From assembly GCF_900095305.1 (NCBI RefSeq), contig NZ_FMDO01000029.1, forward strand, positions 1 through 64,000: a stretch of DNA of 64,000 nucleotides, given 5' to 3'. Source of the DNA: Proteiniborus sp. DW1. Lineage in GTDB: Bacteria > Bacillota > Clostridia > Tissierellales > Proteiniboraceae. Every line of letters starts with the position of its first letter. The stretch's first letter is position 1. The translations under genes and the position numbers were made by a program. Shown one piece after another: positions 7,620-17,446 of this stretch. The notes beneath the pieces are model-generated. The model had not been told where the DNA came from. It saw only the letters and a program-made list of their open reading frames with translations, and searched no databases.

Positions 7620-9257
7620 ATGAGAAGATCTAAGAAATTATTAACTGTTTTATTAGCTTTAGTACTAATATCATCTTTAATTCTAGCAGGATGTGGACAG
7701 GATGCCACTTCTGAAAATGGTAAAAAATACTTGAGACTTGCAAAAGATGTTGAATTAGCATCTATGGATCAACATATAGCAACAGATGAGCTATCTTTTG
7801 AAACAATAGCTGCAACAATTGAAGGTTTATATTCTCTAGATAAAGATGGAAATATTATTCCTGCTATAGCTCTTTCAGATGAGGTAAGTGAAGATGGATT
7901 AACTTATACATTTAAGTTAAGAGAAGATGCTAAATGGTCAAATGGGGAGCCTGTAACTGCTAATGACTTTGTGTTTAGCTGGAGAAGAATAGTAGACCCT
8001 GAGACTGCAAGTGAATACAACTTCATAATGGATGTAGCTGGTGTGAAAAATGCATCCAAAATTACAACAGGAGAGCTTCCAAAGGAAGAGTTAGGGGTAG
8101 AAGCTGTTGACGATTACACTTTAAAGGTTACTTTAGAAAGACCAACACCATACTTTAGATCTCTAACTACTTTTGCATCATTCTACCCATTGAATGAAAA
8201 GTTTGTAACAGAAAAAGGAGATAAATTCGCTCTTGACCCTGAAAACTTACTTGCTAATGGACCTTTTAAAATGGTTGAATGGAACAAAGGATACGGGTTT
8301 AAACTTGATAAGAACCCAGATTATTATGATGCTGATAGTGTAAAAATTGATGGATTAGAGTTTCGTATTATAAAAGAAAATCAAACAGCAGCACTTAAAT
8401 TCGAATCTAACGAACTAGATGTAGTTAAACTTTCTTCAGAATTAGTTGATAAATACAAATCACAACCAAGCTTTAATCAAGTAGATTCAGGATTTTTATG
8501 GTATATGTCTTTTAACCACGAGACAGAGCTTTTTAGCAACTTAAATGCTCGTAAAGCATTTAGCTATGCAATTGATAAGGAACATATTGCTAATAAAATT
8601 CTTAATGACGGTTCTGTAGCAGCAGATTTCATAATTCCAAGAGGATTAGCAACTGGACCTGATGGAAAAGACTTTAGAGAAACTGCAGGAACCTATGCTA
8701 AATTAGACAAAGAATTAGCATTAGAATATTGGAATAAAGCTAAAGAAGAATTAGGAAAAGATAGCTTTGAAGTTGAAATACTATTTGATGATGCAGAAAC
8801 AATAAAGAAAATGTCTGAGTTTATACAAGCAGAACTTGAAACTAATTTACCAGGCCTAACAGTTAAATTAAAAGCTCAACCAAAGAAAAATCGTCTAGAA
8901 TTAATGCGTGAAGGAAGCTTTGAAGCAGGAATTACTCGTTGGGGACCTGACTATGCTGACCCATTAACATATCTAGAATTATTTATAACAGATGGAGCTT
9001 CAAATTCTCCTAATTATTCAAGTGCAGAATATGATCAACTTGTTTTTGATGCAAGTCGTGGAAGCTTAGCTAGTGACCCAGAAGGACGTTGGGAAGCTAT
9101 GAAACAAGCAGAAAAAGTATTGTTAGAAAAAGATGCTGCAGTATCACCACTATACCAAAGTGGATATGCATTCTTGATTAATCCTAAAGTAAAAGGAATT
9201 GAAAGTCACACAGTAGGAACACCATATATTTATAAGAATGTAGAAATAGGAGAATAA
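7620..9257 (+). CDS. oppA: Oligopeptide ABC transporter substrate-binding lipoprotein
   Basis: Extracellular peptide-binding component anchored by lipid. The 545-residue protein begins with a positively charged lipoprotein signal peptide and lipobox LAGC, giving mature Cys25. The rest is an SBP_bac_5 (OppA/DppA) fold, with family phrases such as YTFKLREDAKWSNGEPVTA and NLNARKAFSYAIDKE. AAGGAGGG lies 11 nt before the ATG. It is first in an operon with two permeases and two ATPases. A hairpin after the gene may give extra binding-protein transcript. Whether di- or oligopeptides are preferred cannot be told; the opp symbol is used for the family. Confidence 0.93.
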   Translation: MRRSKKLLTVLLALVLISSLILAGCGQDATSENGKKYLRLAKDVELASMDQHIATDELSFETIAATIEGLYSLDKDGNIIPAIALSDEVSEDGLTYTFKLREDAKWSNGEPVTANDFVFSWRRIVDPETASEYNFIMDVAGVKNASKITTGELPKEELGVEAVDDYTLKVTLERPTPYFRSLTTFASFYPLNEKFVTEKGDKFALDPENLLANGPFKMVEWNKGYGFKLDKNPDYYDADSVKIDGLEFRIIKENQTAALKFESNELDVVKLSSELVDKYKSQPSFNQVDSGFLWYMSFNHETELFSNLNARKAFSYAIDKEHIANKILNDGSVAADFIIPRGLATGPDGKDFRETAGTYAKLDKELALEYWNKAKEELGKDSFEVEILFDDAETIKKMSEFIQAELETNLPGLTVKLKAQPKKNRLELMREGSFEAGITRWGPDYADPLTYLELFITDGASNSPNYSSAEYDQLVFDASRGSLASDPEGRWEAMKQAEKVLLEKDAAVSPLYQSGYAFLINPKVKGIESHTVGTPYIYKNVEIGE

Positions 9258-9268
9258 TTTTAAGTAAA

Positions 9269-9309
9269 GACCTGCTGTTTAGGGGATATTCTCCTCTAAA
9301 TAGCAGGTC
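9269..9309 (+). promoter_or_regulatory. Intercistronic hairpin between oppA and oppB
   Basis: GACCTGCT...AGCAGGTC arms with inner pairing TTTAG/CTAAA form a strong stem without a T-run. In transporter operons such stems usually protect the 3' end of the binding-protein mRNA or cause partial termination. That role is inferred here. Confidence 0.6.
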
Positions 9310-9410
9310 ATAATAAATAAGTTTACTAAAAACTATATTCTTTTGTTTAAGATTTTGAGATTTAGTTGAAGAATCTCATGTAAACTAAGCAGAGAAAGGA
9401 GCTGATTTAT

Positions 9411-10349
9411 TTGCTTAAGTATATTCAGAAAAGACTAATTATTTCGGCAATTACATTATTAGTAATCCTAACAGTTTTGTTTTTATTATTAGAATTGATG
9501 CCAGGTTCACCATTTAATGATGAAAAGTTGACCCCAGACCAAAGGGTTCTATTATATAAAAAATATAATTTGGACAAGCCGTTGCATATTAGATATGTGG
9601 CGTATTTAAAAAATGTAATATTAAAAGGCGATTTTGGAAACTCCTACGCTATACAAAAAGATGCTCCTGTATCTGATATGTTAAAAAGCAGATTGGCTGT
9701 ATCTATTAGATTAGGTATACAGTCTCTTATATTAGGTTCAGTAATAGGATTACTATTTGGAATAGTGGCCGCAGTTAAGAAAAATTCCAAGCTTGATACT
9801 CTAACTACGGTATTTGCGGTAATTGGAATTTCAGTGCCATCCTATGTATTTGCATTAGGATTAAGTTATTTTTTAGGTTACAAGTTTAAATTATTCCCTT
9901 TTACTTATGATATTTATAGAACTTTTGAATCAAGTATTCTTCCTACCATTGCACTGTCAATGTTTGTCATAGCTACAGTTGCTAGATTTATGAGAACAGA
10001 GCTTGTAGAGGTTTTAGGCACAGAATATATTTTATTGGCAGAGGCTAAAGGGCTAAAATCTAAAAAAGTAATTATAAAGCATTCCATAAGAAATGCTCTT
10101 ATCCCAGTAGTGACAGTTTTAGGACCTATAACAGTAAGCTTGATGACTGGTTCTCTGGTTACTGAAAGAATCTTTGGTATACCTGGAATCGGAGACTTAC
10201 TGGTTACTGCGATCACTGTAAATGACTTTAATGTAGTTATATCAATAGCATTTTTCTATAGTGCATTTTATATTCTAATGATGTTATTAATCGATATACT
10301 ATATGGAATAATTGACCCTAGAATTCGTGTAGCAAAGGAGGCAAATTAA
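9411..10349 (+). CDS. oppB: Oligopeptide ABC transporter permease OppB-type
   Basis: Inner-membrane permease of 312 residues with six transmembrane segments. It has the DppB/OppB N-terminal phrase PGSPFNDEKLTPDQ and the cytoplasmic EAA loop (EYILLAEAKGLKSKKVIIKHSIRNALIPV) that contacts the ATPases. TTG at 9411 is the start, with AAAGGAG ten nt upstream. The stop overlaps the next ATG by one base (TAATG), so translation of the two permeases is coupled. Confidence 0.94.
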   Translation: MLKYIQKRLIISAITLLVILTVLFLLLELMPGSPFNDEKLTPDQRVLLYKKYNLDKPLHIRYVAYLKNVILKGDFGNSYAIQKDAPVSDMLKSRLAVSIRLGIQSLILGSVIGLLFGIVAAVKKNSKLDTLTTVFAVIGISVPSYVFALGLSYFLGYKFKLFPFTYDIYRTFESSILPTIALSMFVIATVARFMRTELVEVLGTEYILLAEAKGLKSKKVIIKHSIRNALIPVVTVLGPITVSLMTGSLVTERIFGIPGIGDLLVTAITVNDFNVVISIAFFYSAFYILMMLLIDILYGIIDPRIRVAKEAN

Positions 10350-11362
10350 TGGAAAACATAAGAACATATTTTAATAGTGGCTCCTTTGAGAGAGTATTTA
10401 AGGACGAAAGAGTTCAAACTGATGTGGTATATGAAGGCGTAAGCTTTTGGAAGGATGTGGCTTTGAGGTTTAGCCAAAACAAAGGGGCATTGATAGGACT
10501 TATTTTGATATCAATAATAACTATAATGGCTTTTGTAGGACCTCATATAAATCCTCATACTTATAAAAGCATTAAGACAGAACATATGAATCTTCCACCT
10601 AGAATTCCTATTATAGAAAAATTAGGTATACTTGATGGGGAGGTTAATGGAGTAAATGTCTATAAAGAAAATGGGTTTGACGATGTATATTATTGGTTTG
10701 GAACTGATAACTTAGGTAGAGATATTTGGACAAGGGTATGGGTTGGTACCCAAGTATCCTTATATATTGCCTTTCTTGCACTTATAATAGATATGGCTAT
10801 AGGTATGGGATATGGACTTATATCAGGATATATAGGTGGACGTGTAGATATAATCATGCAGAGAGCTATTGAAATACTAAGTGGGATTCCCAATCTTGTA
10901 GTAGTTACACTGTTTGTTATGGTTTTAAATCCTGGAATACTATCAATATCTTTGGCATTAGTTATTACAGGCTGGATAGGTATGAGCAGGGTTGTACGTT
11001 CACAAGTATTGAAGCTAAAAGAATTAGACTTTATACTAGCTTCAAGAACATTGGGTTCAAGTCCGCTAGATATAATCAGAAAGGACTTATTCCCAAATAT
11101 TTTCGGACAAGTTATTGTTATGAGTATGTTTTCAATACCTAGCTCAATTTTTTATGAATCATTTTTAGCTTTTATTGGGCTAGGTTTGCAGCCACCAATG
11201 GCTTCACTGGGAGTATTAATCAGTGACGGTTATAAATCTATATTAGTGTATCCACATATTATAGTAGCTCCAGTTATTGTTTTAGCAGTTCTTATGCTAA
11301 GTTTTAATCTATTAGCAGATGGAGTAAGAGACGCATTAGATCCAAAGATGAAGGTAAATTAA
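10349..11362 (+). CDS. oppC: Oligopeptide ABC transporter permease OppC-type
   Basis: Second permease, 337 residues. It has an OppC_N region (about 25-75), a periplasm-facing segment with YYWFGTDNLGRDIWTRVWVG typical of DppC/OppC, then five transmembrane helices and an EAA loop (DFILASRTLGSSPLDIIRKDLFPN). It starts inside the stop codon of oppB, and oppD follows after 17 nt with its own AAGGTG site. It forms the transmembrane channel with OppB. Confidence 0.94.
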   Translation: MENIRTYFNSGSFERVFKDERVQTDVVYEGVSFWKDVALRFSQNKGALIGLILISIITIMAFVGPHINPHTYKSIKTEHMNLPPRIPIIEKLGILDGEVNGVNVYKENGFDDVYYWFGTDNLGRDIWTRVWVGTQVSLYIAFLALIIDMAIGMGYGLISGYIGGRVDIIMQRAIEILSGIPNLVVVTLFVMVLNPGILSISLALVITGWIGMSRVVRSQVLKLKELDFILASRTLGSSPLDIIRKDLFPNIFGQVIVMSMFSIPSSIFYESFLAFIGLGLQPPMASLGVLISDGYKSILVYPHIIVAPVIVLAVLMLSFNLLADGVRDALDPKMKVN

Positions 11363-11379
11363 AGAAAGAAGGTGAAAGG

Positions 11380-12429
11380 ATGAAAGAAAAAATATTAGAA
11401 GTTAAAGATTTACATGTATCTTTTAAGACACATAGTGGTGATATTAAGGCTATTCGGGGAGTTAGCTTTGATTTATATAAAGGGGAGACATTAGCAATTG
11501 TAGGAGAGAGTGGTTCAGGAAAATCAGTAACTACTAAGGTCCTAATGGGTATACTTGCAAAAAATGGTATCATTGAAAGTGGGGAAGTATTATATAAAGA
11601 TAAAGACTTAACTAAGCTTACAAAAAATGAAATGACATCTATTAGGGGAAAAGAAATAGCTATGATATTTCAGGACCCTATGACATCATTAAATCCAACA
11701 ATGACTGTAGGTTATCAGATTGCTGAAAGTATAATAGAGCATCAGAAGCTGACTAAATCTGAAGCTAAGAAAAAAGCAATAGAGTTAATTAAACTAGTTG
11801 GTATAACAGAACCTGAAAAGAGATATAAACAATATCCGCATCAATTAAGTGGAGGTATGAGGCAAAGAATTGTAATAGCTATTGCCCTTGCATGTAATCC
11901 AAAAATTCTTATAGCAGATGAACCTACTACAGCACTTGATGTTACTATACAGGCACAAATACTAGATTTAATTAAGGAATTACAAGAAAAAATCGGCTTG
12001 TCTATTATATTTATCACCCATGACTTAGGTGTAGTTGCAAATATAGCTGACAGAGTAGCTATAATGTATGCTGGAAAGATTGTTGAATATGGGACCTCAG
12101 AAGAGATATTTTTTGATCCACGCCATCCATATACATGGGGATTATTAGCATCAGTTCCCGATATGGAAAATCAACAAAATGAATTATATGCCATTCCAGG
12201 TGCACCACCAAATATGCTTTATCCACCTAAGGGAGATGCATTTGCACTTAGAAGTGATTTTGCACTTAAAATTGATTTTGAAAAAGAACCTCCTTTCTTT
12301 AAGGTATCAGATACTCATTATGCTGCCACATGGCTACTTCATGAAAAGGCGCCTAAAATTCATATGCCTAGCATATTAAAAGATAGGATTGAAAATATGA
12401 AAAGGGAGGCTGCTTTATATGTTGGCTGA
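11380..12429 (+). CDS. oppD: Oligopeptide ABC transporter ATP-binding protein OppD-type
   Basis: Cytoplasmic ATPase, 349 residues: Walker A GESGSGKS at 42-49, signature LSGGMRQR, Walker B ILIADEPTTALD, then the C-terminal oligopeptide-transporter extension beginning HPYTWGLLASVPDM. The extension departs slightly from the usual CxxRCxxA iron-sulfur-type motif, reading GDAFALRSDFALKIDF, with no cysteines. This suggests the [4Fe-4S] site reported for some OppD/DppD proteins is absent here. It overlaps oppF by 11 nt. Confidence 0.94.
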   Translation: MKEKILEVKDLHVSFKTHSGDIKAIRGVSFDLYKGETLAIVGESGSGKSVTTKVLMGILAKNGIIESGEVLYKDKDLTKLTKNEMTSIRGKEIAMIFQDPMTSLNPTMTVGYQIAESIIEHQKLTKSEAKKKAIELIKLVGITEPEKRYKQYPHQLSGGMRQRIVIAIALACNPKILIADEPTTALDVTIQAQILDLIKELQEKIGLSIIFITHDLGVVANIADRVAIMYAGKIVEYGTSEEIFFDPRHPYTWGLLASVPDMENQQNELYAIPGAPPNMLYPPKGDAFALRSDFALKIDFEKEPPFFKVSDTHYAATWLLHEKAPKIHMPSILKDRIENMKREAALYVG

Positions 12430-13342
12430 TAAAGAAGCTATTCTAGAAGTAAAAAATTTAAAACAACATTTTAGACTTGGTAGAAAAAGTGTACTAAAGG
12501 CAGTAGATGATATATCTTTTACTGTATATAGGGGAGAAACCTTTGGGCTTGTAGGAGAAAGTGGTTCAGGTAAATCTACAACAGGTAGAAGCATAATCAG
12601 ACTCTATGATCCTACTGCTGGTGAAGTGACTTTCTGTGGAAAGAAAATATCAGGTAAAATCGATAAAGCCACTGAAAAAATCCTTAGGACAAAGATGCAA
12701 ATGATATTCCAAGACCCAATGGCCTCTCTTAATCCAAGAAAAACTGTGTTAGATATTATAGCTCAGGGATTAGATATTCACGGGCTATATAGAACAAAGG
12801 AAGAAAGAAGAGAAAAGGTCTATGAGATTCTTGAAACAGTTGGATTGTCTAAAGAGCATGCACATAGATATCCTCATGAATTTAGTGGTGGACAAAGACA
12901 GAGAATAGGCATAGCTAGAGCCTTAGTTGTTAATCCAGACTTTGTCATAGCAGATGAAGCAATAAGTGCCTTAGACGTTTCAATTCAGGCTCAAGTTGTA
13001 AACTTACTAAAAAAGCTACAAGAAGAGAGAAACCTAACATATATTTTTATAGCTCATGACCTTTCAATGGTAAAATATATTAGCGATAAGATTGGAGTTA
13101 TGCATCTGGGTAAAATGGTTGAGTTAGGAACTGCAGATGCTATTTATAACAATGCAGTTCATCCATATACAAAATCACTTTTATCAGCCATACCTCACCC
13201 AAACCCTATTTTAGAAAAAGCTAGAAAGAGAGTTCGCTATGACAAATCAAAAGTTGACTATGATAAAGGTGAATTCATAGAAATAGAAAAAGGACACTTT
13301 GTTTTAGGTACTAAGGAAGAAATAAAACAATGGACTGCATAG
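12419..13342 (+). CDS. oppF: Oligopeptide ABC transporter ATP-binding protein OppF-type
   Basis: Second ATPase of the peptide importer, 307 residues: Walker A GESGSGKS at 46-53, signature FSGGQRQR, Walker B FVIADEAISALD, and the C-terminal HPYTKSLLSAIPHP typical of OppF/DppF. Walker B ends in ISALD, which is normal for this subunit. The ATG lies inside oppD behind GGGAGG. A strong symmetric terminator closes the operon two bases later. Confidence 0.94.
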   Translation: MLADKEAILEVKNLKQHFRLGRKSVLKAVDDISFTVYRGETFGLVGESGSGKSTTGRSIIRLYDPTAGEVTFCGKKISGKIDKATEKILRTKMQMIFQDPMASLNPRKTVLDIIAQGLDIHGLYRTKEERREKVYEILETVGLSKEHAHRYPHEFSGGQRQRIGIARALVVNPDFVIADEAISALDVSIQAQVVNLLKKLQEERNLTYIFIAHDLSMVKYISDKIGVMHLGKMVELGTADAIYNNAVHPYTKSLLSAIPHPNPILEKARKRVRYDKSKVDYDKGEFIEIEKGHFVLGTKEEIKQWTA

Positions 13343-13343
13343 C

Positions 13344-13409
13344 AAAAATCACAGGGACAGGTCCCATGATTTATAACAATAAATCATAGGACCTGTCCTC
13401 ATGATTTTT
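13344..13409 (+). terminator. Terminator closing the opp operon
   Basis: Long stem made of AAATCA/TGATTT, GGACAGGTCC/GGACCTGTCC and ATGATTTAT/ATAAATCAT blocks around a four-base AACA loop, followed by TTTTT. The near-perfect symmetry means it could work on both strands. Confidence 0.88.
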
Positions 13410-13530
13410 ATTGGAATTGAATAAGTATAATTAAGTACAACTATGTTAAATTTTATAAATACTTTTTCTAATCTTCCAAAAATCATATATAATATATTTA
13501 GAGTCTCAAAATAATTTAGGGGGTGTTTTT

Positions 13531-15528
13531 ATGGAAAATTTAAGACTCGATGATTTTACTAAGTATAAATTTTTATCTGGGATTAAAGCTTCACCTAATG
13601 GACAAAATATTGGATTTGTCCTTCATCAAATGGATGTAGATGAAAACAAGTACCTTTCCAATATCTATATTCATGATCTAAAAGAAGAAAAAACCTTTAA
13701 GCTAACTTCTTTAGATGAAGAGAGAGCTTTTGCATGGAAGGATGACAGTACCCTCCTATTTCCTGCAATACGTAATAAAAAGGACAAAGCTAGAAAAGAA
13801 AAAGGAGAGCAATTAACTTCATATTATGAAATTAGCCTTAAGGGTGGAGAAGCAAATAAGGCTTTTGAAATTCCTCTTAATGTTACAAGCTTAGAAATAT
13901 TAGACGAGGACAAATTATTGCTTACAGCTGTATATGATCATAACTATCCTAAGCTAGACGGTTTGACTAGTGAAGAAAGAGAAGATGAATTGAAGAAAAT
14001 AAAGGAGAACGAGGATTATGAAGTACTAGATGAGATTCCTTTTTGGTTAAATGGACAAGGCTTTATAAATAAGAAAAGAAATAGGCTGTATATCTATAAT
14101 ATAAAAGAAAATAAAGCTACCGCTATAACTGATGAATACACAGATGTAAACAGCTATAAGCTAAACAAAGAAAAAACTAAGGTCATTGTAATTGGAACTA
14201 CATATGCAGATAAAATGGAATTAGAATCAGATATTTATATTTATAATATAGCTGAAAACAATTTAAAAAATATTTCTATGGAAAAGCCATTTAGATATTC
14301 GTATGGAAATTTTTTAGAGGATAAAATAGTATTTACAGGACATGCTGGGGAACACTATGGTGTCAATGAAAATCCACACTTTTATAAAATGGACTTAGAT
14401 GGCTCAAATGTTGAAAGAATTTCTAAAGACTTTGATTATAGCATTCGAAATTCAGTGGGGTCTGACTGTAGATATGGTAGCAGTCAATCTATGAAGGTAG
14501 ATGGTGAGCATTTATACTTTGTAACGACTGAATGGGATAGTTCATTTATAAATAGAATAGATTTAAATGGAAATATAGAGAAATTATCTGCTGAAAAAGG
14601 TTCGATTGATGGCTTTGATGTATTAGATGGTAAAATACATTTTATAGGCTTAAGAGGTCTTAAATTACAAGAATTATATTGCTTAGATGGAAAACAAGAG
14701 ACACAGCTAACCCATTTTAATGCTTGGGTATTGGAAGAAAGAAAAGTATCAAAGCCTGAAAGGTTGACATTTACAGTTGGTGATAACATAACTATTGAAG
14801 GATGGGTTCTAAAACCTGTAGATTATAGGGAAGAGGAAAAATATCCTGCTATATTAGATATTCATGGTGGACCGAAAACTGCTTATGGTGAAGTTTTTTA
14901 TCATGAAATGCAGTATTGGGCTAATGAGGGATATGTAGTATTTTTCTGTAATCCAAGAGGTAGTGATGGTAGGGGCAATGAATTTGCAGATATTCGTGGA
15001 AAATATGGCACTATAGACTATGACGATATAATGAAGTTTACTGATCTGGTATTAGAGAAATATCCTTGTATAGATGAAAAGAGAATAGGGGTAACTGGTG
15101 GCTCCTATGGGGGCTTTATGACAAACTGGATAATAGGTCATACAAATAGATTTAAGGCAGCAGCATCTCAAAGAAGTATATCCAACTGGATTTCGAAGTT
15201 TGCTACAACTGATATAGGATATTATTTTGTAGAAGACCAAAATGCAGCTACTCCTTGGTCTGATTATGAAAAATTATGGTTTCATTCTCCAATGAAGTAT
15301 GCAGGTAGGGTTACTACACCAACATTATTTATACATTCTGAAGAGGACTATCGTTGTTGGCTAACAGAAGGTATTCAAATGTTTACAGCACTGAAATATC
15401 ATGGAGTTGAATCTAGACTTTGTATGTTTAGAGGGGAAAATCATGAGTTAAGTAGATCAGGTAAGCCAAAGCATAGAATTAGGAGATTAGAGGAAATTAC
15501 AAATTGGTTTAACAAATATTTAAAATGA
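13531..15528 (+). CDS. S9 family serine peptidase (prolyl oligopeptidase / acylaminoacyl-peptidase type)
   Basis: Cytosolic serine peptidase of 665 residues. A beta-propeller of about 400 residues, which limits access to short peptides, precedes an alpha/beta hydrolase domain. The catalytic triad is visible: Ser525 in GGSYGG, Asp606 in SEEDYRCW and His638 in GENHELSR. This is the S9C-like form. The GGGGGTG site is close to the ATG. It sits between the peptide importer and an M3 peptidase, so it probably degrades imported peptides. Exact specificity cannot be read from sequence. Confidence 0.92.
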   Translation: MENLRLDDFTKYKFLSGIKASPNGQNIGFVLHQMDVDENKYLSNIYIHDLKEEKTFKLTSLDEERAFAWKDDSTLLFPAIRNKKDKARKEKGEQLTSYYEISLKGGEANKAFEIPLNVTSLEILDEDKLLLTAVYDHNYPKLDGLTSEEREDELKKIKENEDYEVLDEIPFWLNGQGFINKKRNRLYIYNIKENKATAITDEYTDVNSYKLNKEKTKVIVIGTTYADKMELESDIYIYNIAENNLKNISMEKPFRYSYGNFLEDKIVFTGHAGEHYGVNENPHFYKMDLDGSNVERISKDFDYSIRNSVGSDCRYGSSQSMKVDGEHLYFVTTEWDSSFINRIDLNGNIEKLSAEKGSIDGFDVLDGKIHFIGLRGLKLQELYCLDGKQETQLTHFNAWVLEERKVSKPERLTFTVGDNITIEGWVLKPVDYREEEKYPAILDIHGGPKTAYGEVFYHEMQYWANEGYVVFFCNPRGSDGRGNEFADIRGKYGTIDYDDIMKFTDLVLEKYPCIDEKRIGVTGGSYGGFMTNWIIGHTNRFKAAASQRSISNWISKFATTDIGYYFVEDQNAATPWSDYEKLWFHSPMKYAGRVTTPTLFIHSEEDYRCWLTEGIQMFTALKYHGVESRLCMFRGENHELSRSGKPKHRIRRLEEITNWFNKYLK

Positions 15529-15627
15529 TAGTCATAGGATAGTTTTTTTCTCCATATTGTGGTAGTGTTATATTAGGTTACTGTATATATAACTAATTAG
15601 ATTAATTATTTTTGGGGGAGGTACTTT

Positions 15628-17325
15628 ATGATTAAATTCAAGGATTATGAATACGTTAGACCTGATCTGGACAAAATTGCAGAGCAATTTGAAGGTCTAT
15701 TGTCAAGGTTTGAAAATGCAGAAACATTTGATGAGCAAAATCAAATAATGACAGAGATTAATAAGATTCGTTCTAATGTTGATACTATGGGAAATCTAGT
15801 TTACATTAGACATTCTATTAACACTGAGGATGAGTTTTATGCCAAGGAACAGGATTTTTTAGATGAAAATATGCCAAAGTATCAAAATATAATATCCAAA
15901 TATTATAAGGCATTAGTTAAGTCAAAGTTTAGAGAAGACCTAGAAAGAGTTTGGGGTAAGCAATTATTTACATTGGCAGAGTTGCAACTAAAAACATTCT
16001 CAGAGGAAATTATGGAGGATTTAGTTAAAGAAAACAAGTTAGTTACTGAATATGACAAGCTCATAGCTTCAGCGAAAATAGATTTTGAAGGTGAAGAAAG
16101 AAATCTTAGTCAAATGGCTCCATTCATCCAATCAAAAGATAGAGTTATGAGAAAAAGAGCTTATGAAGCTTATACTAATTTCTTTAAAGAAAATGAATCA
16201 AAATTTGATGAGATTTATGATAATTTAGTTAAAGTAAGAACTGCCATGGCAAGAAAACTAGGTTTTGAAAATTATGTAGCTATGGGATATGCTCGTATGT
16301 CTAGATCAGATTATGATGCTAGTATGGTAGCCAACTATAGAAAGCAGGTTTATGAAGATTTAGTACCAGTAGTAGTAGAATTAAAGGATAGACAAAGAAA
16401 AAGACTTGGACTTAACGAGCTTAAATACTATGATGAATCATTAGAATACACTACTGGTAATGCTACACCTAAGGGAGAACCTGAGTGGATATTAGAAAAT
16501 GGTAAGAAAATGTACAAAGAATTGTCAAAGGAAACAGATGAGTTCTTTACATTTATGGTAGAGAGAGAATTATTGGACTTAGTGAGCAAAAAAGGAAAAA
16601 TGAGTGGGGGATATTGTACATATATTTCTGATTACAAATCACCATTTATATTTTCTAATTTTAATGGAACCAGTGGAGATGTGGATGTACTTACCCATGA
16701 AGCAGGTCACGCATTTCAAGTATATTTGAGTAGAGATTATGAGGTTCCTGAATACGGGTTCCCAACATATGAAGCGTGTGAAATTCATTCTATGAGTATG
16801 GAATTTATCACATGGCCATGGATGGAACTATTCTTTAAAGAAGAAGTTGATAAATATAAATTTAGCCATTTAAGTGGAGCAGTTAACTTTATACCTTATG
16901 GAGTTACTGTAGATGAGTTCCAACATTTTGTTTATGAGAATCCAGAAGCAACACCAGAGGAGAGAAAGGCTAAATGGAGAGAAATAGAGAAGAAGTATCT
17001 ACCATTTAGAGACTATGAGGATAATGATTTCTTCAATAGAGGTGGTTATTGGTTTAGACAAGGTCACATATTTGCATCTCCATTCTATTATATTGACTAT
17101 ACATTGGCTCAAGTTTGTGCATTCCAGTTCTGGATTAAAATAAATCTAGACAGAGATAAAGCTTGGGAAGACTATATCAGACTATGTAAAGCAGGAGGAA
17201 GTAAGTCATTCCTAGAATTAGTAGAGCTAGCAAACCTAGAAAATCCATTTGTAGATGGTACAATCAAGAAGGTAGTTGGACCTATAAAAGAATGGCTAGA
17301 TAATATAGACGATAGTAATTTCTAA
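15628..17325 (+). CDS. M3 family oligoendopeptidase
   Basis: Zinc metallopeptidase of 565 residues with HEAGH at residues 357-361 and the third ligand Glu385 in EACEIHSMSMEF. This is the shorter M3 subfamily often annotated as M3 family oligoendopeptidase, distinct from the PepF at the start of the window. A GGGGGAGG site precedes the ATG. It is followed by a clear terminator and preceded by about 100 nt after the S9 peptidase gene. Its likely job is intracellular cleavage of short peptides. Confidence 0.92.
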   Translation: MIKFKDYEYVRPDLDKIAEQFEGLLSRFENAETFDEQNQIMTEINKIRSNVDTMGNLVYIRHSINTEDEFYAKEQDFLDENMPKYQNIISKYYKALVKSKFREDLERVWGKQLFTLAELQLKTFSEEIMEDLVKENKLVTEYDKLIASAKIDFEGEERNLSQMAPFIQSKDRVMRKRAYEAYTNFFKENESKFDEIYDNLVKVRTAMARKLGFENYVAMGYARMSRSDYDASMVANYRKQVYEDLVPVVVELKDRQRKRLGLNELKYYDESLEYTTGNATPKGEPEWILENGKKMYKELSKETDEFFTFMVERELLDLVSKKGKMSGGYCTYISDYKSPFIFSNFNGTSGDVDVLTHEAGHAFQVYLSRDYEVPEYGFPTYEACEIHSMSMEFITWPWMELFFKEEVDKYKFSHLSGAVNFIPYGVTVDEFQHFVYENPEATPEERKAKWREIEKKYLPFRDYEDNDFFNRGGYWFRQGHIFASPFYYIDYTLAQVCAFQFWIKINLDRDKAWEDYIRLCKAGGSKSFLELVELANLENPFVDGTIKKVVGPIKEWLDNIDDSNF

Positions 17326-17329
17326 TTAA

Positions 17330-17366
17330 AATTGACTGCAATGTGTGTTGCAGTCAATTTTTTTTC
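17330..17366 (+). terminator. Terminator after the M3 peptidase
   Basis: Twelve-base-pair stem AATTGACTGCAA/TTGCAGTCAATT, six-base loop, and a T-run of about eight. Confidence 0.93.
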
Positions 17367-17385
17367 GTTTTTTTGAATTTAAAAG

Positions 17386-17412
17386 TGAACAAAACAAAAA
17401 CTTAATGCGTAT
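17386..17412 (+). promoter_or_regulatory. Candidate ECF-type promoter, possibly autoregulated
   Basis: TGAAC (17386-17390), 17 nt, then CGTAT (17408-17412), about 35 nt before the ECF sigma start. ECF promoters typically have an AAC-containing -35 and a CGT-type -10 at this spacing, and ECF genes usually read their own promoter. No good sigma-A promoter is visible here. Confidence 0.55.
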
Positions 17413-17446
17413 AACATATGAAGATAAAATTTAAGGAGGGATACAG

